From assembly GCA_946886875.1 (NCBI GenBank), contig CAMPJN010000024.1, positions 1 to 18,375 of the forward strand: a stretch of 18,375 nt of DNA, written 5' to 3'. The stretch's first letter is position 1. Each line of letters begins with the position of its first letter. A program made the position numbers and the translations under genes. Positions 14,255-18,375 of this stretch are shown piece after piece. Source of the stretch: an uncultured Pseudomonas sp. (GTDB lineage Bacteria > Pseudomonadota > Gammaproteobacteria > Pseudomonadales > Pseudomonadaceae). The notes beneath the pieces were generated by a model. The model saw only the letters and a program-made list of their open reading frames with translations, was not told where the DNA came from and ran no database searches.

Positions 14255-14306
14255 CCATCGGGGTTGACTGGTTTTTGGGTGGGGGGATGGCGAGGTTCCG
14301 TAAGGG
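14255..14306 (-). promoter_or_regulatory. Site F of six-copy promoter-like element, facing the Vfr-like gene
   Basis: Reading the minus strand: CCCTTACGG (14306-14298), CCCCCCACCC (14286-14277; TAC replaced by CAC, still 21 bp from the first), AAAAACCAG, then CCCGATGG ending at 14255. The 33-bp core aligns without gaps to the other five. It leaves a leader of about 268 nt before the ATG at 13987. Confidence 0.65.
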
Positions 14307-14559
14307 ATTCCTTACCTGACGACTGACTGTGGCCTGCACTGTTCAGGCTATTTATCAGCGCTATGAATCGGCCTTGGTAACTTATCGGCGGACGTTTTTG
14401 ATGGTCGTACGAGCCACCATATTTCCTTCCCAGGATCAGCGACAGCTGCCCCGGCCGCCTCGTAAGCGCGAAGAAAATGCCAAACGGGAGTGCGTACGCC
14501 CACTTTACAAAGGCCGGGGCGTTACTCATCGATCGATTAACCCGAGTCAGAAGCGCCGG
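14307..14559. other. Unassigned region between site F and transposase relic
   Basis: A 96-codon minus-strand frame (14239-14529) spans this stretch but runs through site F, has no ribosome-binding site and no family I recognise. I do not call it a gene. The stretch may contain further decayed IS sequence. Confidence 0.35.
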
Positions 14560-14710
14560 GTTGACGGGGGTTTTCCATATCCAGAACCTGAACGTCTACG
14601 ATAACCGGCTCAGTATCTGGATGATTCCTTTTATGGCAGGGCCACCAAGCGCCTGACGTACTATCTGGGCCGGCGACACCTGCTTGCGCACTACAAACGC
14701 ACCCTGCAGC
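14560..14710 (+). pseudogene. Relic of IS1595-type transposase C-terminus
   Basis: In one frame (14573-14623) the translation is FHIQNLNVYDNRLSIWM. After a shift near 14624-14632 another frame gives YGRATKRLTYYLGRRHLL. Joined, these match the C-terminal pattern of IS1595-family transposases (HIQNVNAYHSRLKGWM..FHGVATKYLPNYLGWR). At least one frameshift and the absence of the rest show it is dead. No terminal inverted repeats were found. It ends next to the stop of the TPR gene. Confidence 0.55.
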
Positions 14711-14726
14711 CTGTATCGCCCATATA

Positions 14727-15455
14727 TCAGCGACTCAGAGCCTTATCCATCAAGATCAAGAATTTCGGCGAGAACTGGCTACGATCTATCCTCATCTCGG
14801 GATCGGAAATTCTTGCCTGTTCCAAGCTGTCATTGGCGTCAGAGAGCCTTTTGCCGTCGGCCTCGCCATTCAGAACATACAGCGTGTATTGACTGGCCGC
14901 GCGATAAAGCCATGCCTGAGCGCGCGCGCGTCCCGCGGTCAATGTGACAGGATCGAAGCTGGCAACCTGCTCATAGGCACCATTGAAGTATGCCTCGACG
15001 ACCTCATGCAGCTCGGGGTTCTCAGCCTCTCCGTCCCCGAGCTTGCGCTCATCCGAAACGGGCAGGGTTTTCCCCGCTTGCAGTAGGCTCGCCTCACAAT
15101 CCACGCGACCGCGGGCCATGATATTGGCGTTTTCATCGGACAGTACCTTGAAACGCGCCTCGTTCGCCCAGCTGGCCAATGCCTGATCACATTGACCTAA
15201 CTGATAATAGGCCAACCCGAGGAAGTAATGAGGCGTGTAAGGGGCAAAGCGCATCCCGTACAGACGAATCCGCGGCAGCGAGGCGGGTACTTCGCTGATT
15301 ACCTCTTTGAGCAAGGGAATCGCTTTGTCGTAGTGCTCGCGCTCGATGTTCAGAATGGCGCGATCGTAATCTTTTCCCAACGCGGCCCATGCAGGGCTCG
15401 CAGCCGTCAGCGCCAGCAGAACCAGCCATCGGCACCCGGAATATGAACAATTCAT
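14727..15455 (-). CDS. Exported TPR-like helical-repeat protein
   Basis: 242 residues from ATG 15455, which carries AGGG 4 nt upstream. The N-terminal Sec signal ends SPAWA. Two TPR-like helix pairs follow (YDRAILNIEREHYDKAIPLLKEV; PHYFLGLAYYQLGQCDQALASW), then further helices (ELHEVVEAYFNGAYEQV, AQAWLYRAASQYTLYVL). It is expected in the periplasm as a scaffold. Starts at TTG 15503 and ATG 15485 (AGAGG upstream) are in frame and would lengthen the n-region. It is 52 bp downstream of the pseudokinase stop, in the same direction, and probably co-transcribed. The C-terminus meets the transposase relic but looks complete (MDKALSR). Confidence 0.75.
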   Translation of the reverse strand: MNCSYSGCRWLVLLALTAASPAWAALGKDYDRAILNIEREHYDKAIPLLKEVISEVPASLPRIRLYGMRFAPYTPHYFLGLAYYQLGQCDQALASWANEARFKVLSDENANIMARGRVDCEASLLQAGKTLPVSDERKLGDGEAENPELHEVVEAYFNGAYEQVASFDPVTLTAGRARAQAWLYRAASQYTLYVLNGEADGKRLSDANDSLEQARISDPEMRIDRSQFSPKFLILMDKALSR

Positions 15456-15507
15456 ACGCCCTGCCGTTCTCACGTCTGCGGCCATGCAGCCTCTCTGTTC
15501 CAAACCA

Positions 15508-17994
15508 TTATTGTTCGCCGCGCAGGTTCACACTGACGTTGGTGCTTTGACCTGACTGGACCTTGGCATGCACTTCACGCGATTTCCCGTTTTTGGGATT
15601 GCGCATCTCGATCAAATATTCTCCGGCCGGAACCGACAAACGAAGCGGTGTCGTGGCATCCGCTTCCAGTTGGATGCGCTGTCCATCTGGCTTGCGTACC
15701 GAGTTGATGTAAGCCCAGGGAATGGCGTTGATCGCTAGAAAACCGTCGGCCAGCACCTTACTGGAATAACGTTGTTCGGTGATAGAGTTCAAGGTCAATT
15801 TACGCCTGCCCAACTCGGTATCGTCGGCGATATGCTCACGGGCTTTTTCCACCAGAGCTCCGGCGGCATCGTAGCGCCGTTGCGCCATCAGACTATCCAC
15901 GTCTTTCAGCACAGCCGCGCGCAGTCTTTTCAAGCCCTTTTGAACGACACCCTGCGCCTGAGGGTATGCCTGCGCACGCTGATACAGCCCCCAGGCACTG
16001 CTCGCCTGGGGGCTGAAATAGTTGCCACGGCGCAAGGCGAGGTCGGCCTCATCGAGCAGTTTACGAACGGCCGCGGATTGTTCCTGGGCGCCTTGCACGA
16101 CCTGGCCGTCCAACTCAGCGAGCTCTGTACTCTTTGGCAACGCGCTATGCCCCAGAGCCAGATAAGCCCTGGCCGACGCCCAATCCTGTCGCTGGACCGC
16201 CTGACGAGCCCGCTCCAAGGCGATATGCCCTAGAGCAGTCGCGCGCCGCTGTGCGTTGGCATCGCTCGGATCCAAGCGCAAGACTTGCAGATACGCATTG
16301 AGTGCACGAGTCAAAGCTACTCGTTGATTGATGCCAGCCGCTTCCGCCGCAGTCGCCTCCTCGAGCAATTGTGCGAGTTGCTGCCTATGCGCTTCTGCCC
16401 CGAGCAACCTCCTGTAGTCCGCCTCCAGGTTGGCCAGTGAGGTGCTGGACTGCGCTATTTCGCGCAGGCGGTCCAAGTGTTCCTTGGCCTGTTGCAAATG
16501 CCCGCGCTCTAGCTCGGTTTTCGCCTGCTCGGCCAGAATGCCCTCCAGCCGCGACCGGCGCTCCGCCACACCGATATCGCCTTCAGCCAAGTCCTGCGCC
16601 TGCCGCAACAATGTGACAGCAGCATCGACTTGCTTGAGGGCCGGGGGCGTCCCGGATAATCGACCATCGATGCCTGCAAAGAGCGCGTTCAGCTGCTCCC
16701 GCAGCTCAGCCTCGCGGCGAGCCTGGGCCAAGGCCCCCGATAATGCCGCAAGCTTCTGATTGTCAGGAAAAGCTCGAATCGCTCGACTCAGCGCCAAGTC
16801 CGCTTCATCCAATTGCCCCTGCCGAAGCACATCCTGCACGACCTCGGCCGCACCTTCCTCGATCTGCCCCGAGATAACGGAGAGTTCGGTGTTGCCAGGG
16901 TCCGCGATACGCAAGGTGCGTAACGTGTCCAAGGCGTTGTCATCAGCCGGAAGCAGTAGCTTACCCTCCTTGAGCTGAACGTTGGCATGCTGGACGAGCT
17001 TCTGGATCAGCCCCACCGCCTGCTCCGGACGAGTCTGTGACCAGATGAGCAGCGTCGAGCCGCACACTAGGATCACCCCCACGAACAGCAGCAGAGCATT
17101 CCAGCGCCCAGTGCCGGCAGGCGCGTCCCAGCGACCGGCATCGATACCCTCCATAGGTGCTCCGGTACCTGTTAGCGCGGGCCGCTGCGACAGGGCCGAC
17201 AGTGGCGCCATAAGACGCTCGAAGGGGACTTCGCCAAGGTTCCGGTCCGCCTCGATCCTTGTGGCGAGACGGGGGGAGCGCATTACCAGGGCATTCAACT
17301 GATCCAATAGCATGGTCACGCTGGGCCGCTGCGCTGGCTGGTCGACCAACATGAGTGCCAGGAGCGGCTGCAGATCAACGAGGTCTTCCGGCAAAGCCGA
17401 AAGTCGCGCGACTTGTCCAGAACGAGCTCGGGGTGGCTTCTCGCCAGTCAACAGATAACGTAACAACAGACCTAGGCTGTAGATATCGGCCCGCACATCA
17501 GGGATACGACTGGAAAAGCACTCGGGAGCACAGTAATCGAGAGCATCTCCACCGCCTCGAGCCATTCCAGCTGCCCAGCTCATGCCTAGATCGAGCAAAA
17601 CGGCTTCGCCATTCGCACGCACGCCGATGCGGTCTGGATGAAGGGTGGTATGGGCTATCCCCGCGCGGTGCAGGCCGCCGACCGCAGATGCCGTTTCCGC
17701 GAACAGTCGCAGCCGCTCGCGCAGCGACAAGGCAGCAAGCCAACCCGTATCCCCGGGCCACTGGTTCGTCAGTGGTTCAGCGTAGCGGCTGTGTCCCCTC
17801 GCCCACGCATGTACATCGCGCAACAGATTCGGGTGACGGGCCTGACGCAACAATTCGGTTTCGCGGGAGAAACGCATCAGCAACTGGTCGCGCCCGCGGC
17901 CAGGCAGAGATAGTGAAAACAGCGAGCCTTGCGAGTCAGGCCGCAAGGCGACCAGGCGGCTGATAAATCGCTTATCGACGGGTTGCTCACTCAC
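15508..17994 (-). CDS. Transmembrane Ser/Thr kinase-like protein (predicted pseudokinase) with periplasmic helical repeats and PEGA-like C-terminus
   Basis: About 828 residues. The cytoplasmic kinase fold (about 10-250) has ETELLRQARHPNLL, GLHRAGIAH, YCAPE and DIYSLGLLLRYLLTGEKP. Catalytic motifs are broken: HRDLKPxN reads HTTLHPDR (residues 115-122), losing the catalytic Asp, Lys and Asn. No VAIK lysine is seen; DFG reads DLG. A single TM helix (LLLFVGVILVCGSTLLIW, about 300) leads to a long periplasmic part of Ala/Leu/Gln-rich helices resembling TPR arrays. The last about 70 residues (TTPLRLSVPAGEYLIEMRNPKNGK) resemble a PEGA domain, which usually binds cell-wall or surface polymers. Start: GTG 17994 overlaps the stop of an upstream ORF (GTGA) and has GGAA 7 nt upstream. 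ATG 18036 is in frame but lacks a ribosome-binding site. Confidence 0.82.
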   Translation of the reverse strand: MSEQPVDKRFISRLVALRPDSQGSLFSLSLPGRGRDQLLMRFSRETELLRQARHPNLLRDVHAWARGHSRYAEPLTNQWPGDTGWLAALSLRERLRLFAETASAVGGLHRAGIAHTTLHPDRIGVRANGEAVLLDLGMSWAAGMARGGGDALDYCAPECFSSRIPDVRADIYSLGLLLRYLLTGEKPPRARSGQVARLSALPEDLVDLQPLLALMLVDQPAQRPSVTMLLDQLNALVMRSPRLATRIEADRNLGEVPFERLMAPLSALSQRPALTGTGAPMEGIDAGRWDAPAGTGRWNALLLFVGVILVCGSTLLIWSQTRPEQAVGLIQKLVQHANVQLKEGKLLLPADDNALDTLRTLRIADPGNTELSVISGQIEEGAAEVVQDVLRQGQLDEADLALSRAIRAFPDNQKLAALSGALAQARREAELREQLNALFAGIDGRLSGTPPALKQVDAAVTLLRQAQDLAEGDIGVAERRSRLEGILAEQAKTELERGHLQQAKEHLDRLREIAQSSTSLANLEADYRRLLGAEAHRQQLAQLLEEATAAEAAGINQRVALTRALNAYLQVLRLDPSDANAQRRATALGHIALERARQAVQRQDWASARAYLALGHSALPKSTELAELDGQVVQGAQEQSAAVRKLLDEADLALRRGNYFSPQASSAWGLYQRAQAYPQAQGVVQKGLKRLRAAVLKDVDSLMAQRRYDAAGALVEKAREHIADDTELGRRKLTLNSITEQRYSSKVLADGFLAINAIPWAYINSVRKPDGQRIQLEADATTPLRLSVPAGEYLIEMRNPKNGKSREVHAKVQSGQSTNVSVNLRGEQ

Positions 17995-18137
17995 AGCGGC
18001 ATTCCAGAAGCAGATGAAGGGGCAAGCCTGTGCCATGAATGAGGTAAGTAAGGCGACGGTACCCGTCGAATCGGTGGAATCGGCATCAGTAGCGAAGACG
18101 ATCGAGGAGCCTCGGCTCTGGTCAGTACCAGATGCAT
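17991..18137 (-). CDS. 48-residue ORF coupled to the pseudokinase gene
   Basis: ATG 18137 follows a strong GAGGAGG by 7 nt. The 48-codon frame ends TGA at 17993-17991, overlapping the GTG start of the pseudokinase (GTGA). The peptide is rich in Pro, Ser and Arg with no recognisable domain. The good initiation signal and exact overlap suggest a coupling leader, though a real small protein is possible. The pseudokinase frame is also open through most of this stretch, so a frameshifted longer N-terminus is a third possibility. Confidence 0.4.
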   Translation of the reverse strand: MHLVLTRAEAPRSSSLLMPIPPIRRVPSPYLPHSWHRLAPSSASGMPL

Positions 18138-18171
18138 TATCGGCCCTCCTCGACTATTGCCTATTCAGGCG

Positions 18172-18375
18172 CTAGAAGCGCGCCACTGCAGCCAGCGAGA
18201 AGGTGTCGTAATACTTCGAAAAGTCCGCCCCCAAATCGACCGAGAATTGTTCGAAGGCCAGCCCTAGACCAAAGGTGTAATGGGTCTGATCGCCTGTCCT
18301 CGCGGAAAAAACTTGTGCGTTATTATCGAAATCATCATCGCCCTGATAGTGCAGCGTGTGCTCAGGGTCACGCCA
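18172..18375 (-). CDS. C-terminal part of an outer-membrane beta-barrel protein, 5' end outside window
   Basis: 67 codons remain before TAG at 18174-18172. Alternating polar/hydrophobic strands (THYTFGLGLAFEQFSVDLGADFS; YYDTFSLAAVARF) end in Phe, the C-terminal signal read by the BAM complex. The family cannot be named from this fragment. It is in the same direction as the pseudokinase and TPR genes, about 35 bp before the coupled ORF, so all may form one envelope-related operon. Confidence 0.75.
   Translation of the reverse strand, partial: WRDPEHTLHYQGDDDFDNNAQVFSARTGDQTHYTFGLGLAFEQFSVDLGADFSKYYDTFSLAAVARF

Noticed and set aside
14239..14529. 96-codon minus-strand ORF upstream of the Vfr-like gene
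   Set aside because: It reads through promoter site F, lacks a ribosome-binding site and matches no family I know.
15427..15434. Minus-strand GCCGATGG near the signal peptide of the TPR-like gene
   Set aside because: No C-rich box or A-tract at the required distance, and it lies within the coding region.
18135..18145. GCCGATAA on the minus strand as a sigma-28 -10 box before the pseudokinase
   Set aside because: It overlaps the ribosome-binding site and ATG of the 48-residue ORF and lacks a TAAA or TAC box at the right distance.
1..18375. CRISPR arrays, tRNA or rRNA genes, toxin-antitoxin pairs and prophage genes
   Set aside because: No regularly spaced identical repeats, tRNA-like cloverleaf or rRNA sequence, and no matching gene pairs were seen by eye.

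Overview
This is chromosomal DNA from a gamma-proteobacterium, most likely a Pseudomonas or close relative. The evidence is high-GC coding sequence with GC-rich third positions, a Vfr/CRP-like regulator whose recognition helix reads like pseudomonad Vfr, a FimT-type pseudopilin, and GGDEF/EAL proteins of pseudomonad style. A lower-GC patch (about 12,760-14,720) holds the Vfr-like gene and a transposase relic.

Layout. 1-371 (-): 3'-truncated FimT/GspH pseudopilin. 372-1840: long non-coding region with two divergent copies of a promoter-like element and a candidate small RNA ending in a terminator. 1841-2653 (+): exported family-3 solute-binding-like protein, possibly with a non-ATG start. 2907-3548 (+): NarL/LuxR response regulator without an adjacent kinase. 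3836-4921 (+): membrane protein with a degenerate chemoreceptor-type signalling domain. 4999-5088 (+): 29-residue ORF overlapping the next gene. 5078-7951 (+): PAS-rich GGDEF-EAL protein. 8211-12758 (+): tight operon of TonB-dependent receptor, YfiR-like periplasmic protein and membrane CHASE8/HAMP-like GGDEF-EAL protein. 12922-13098 (+): 58-residue hypothetical protein. 13196-13987 (-): Vfr/CRP paralogue with a C-terminal extension. 14560-14710: IS1595-type transposase relic. 14727-18137 (-): TPR-like secreted protein and a transmembrane Ser/Thr pseudokinase with helical repeats and a PEGA-like end, preceded by a short coupled ORF. 18172-18375 (-): C-terminus of an outer-membrane beta-barrel protein.

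The main discovery is an apparently undescribed cis-regulatory element present six times (four on +, two on -), always in an intergenic region and always pointing at the next gene. It has two CCCCCTACC-like boxes 20-23 bp apart, an A-rich tract, CAGC in most copies, and an invariant CCGATGG at fixed spacing from the inner box. It precedes the pseudopilin, the candidate sRNA/solute-binding gene, the response regulator, the MCP-like gene, the TonB-YfiR-GGDEF/EAL operon and the Vfr-like gene. I infer a local regulon linking c-di-GMP turnover, cAMP-type regulation, a type IV pilus component and periplasmic sensing. The response regulator in the middle is the obvious candidate activator, and the GCCGATGG half resembles a sigma-28 -10 element. 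Neither assignment is proven by sequence alone.
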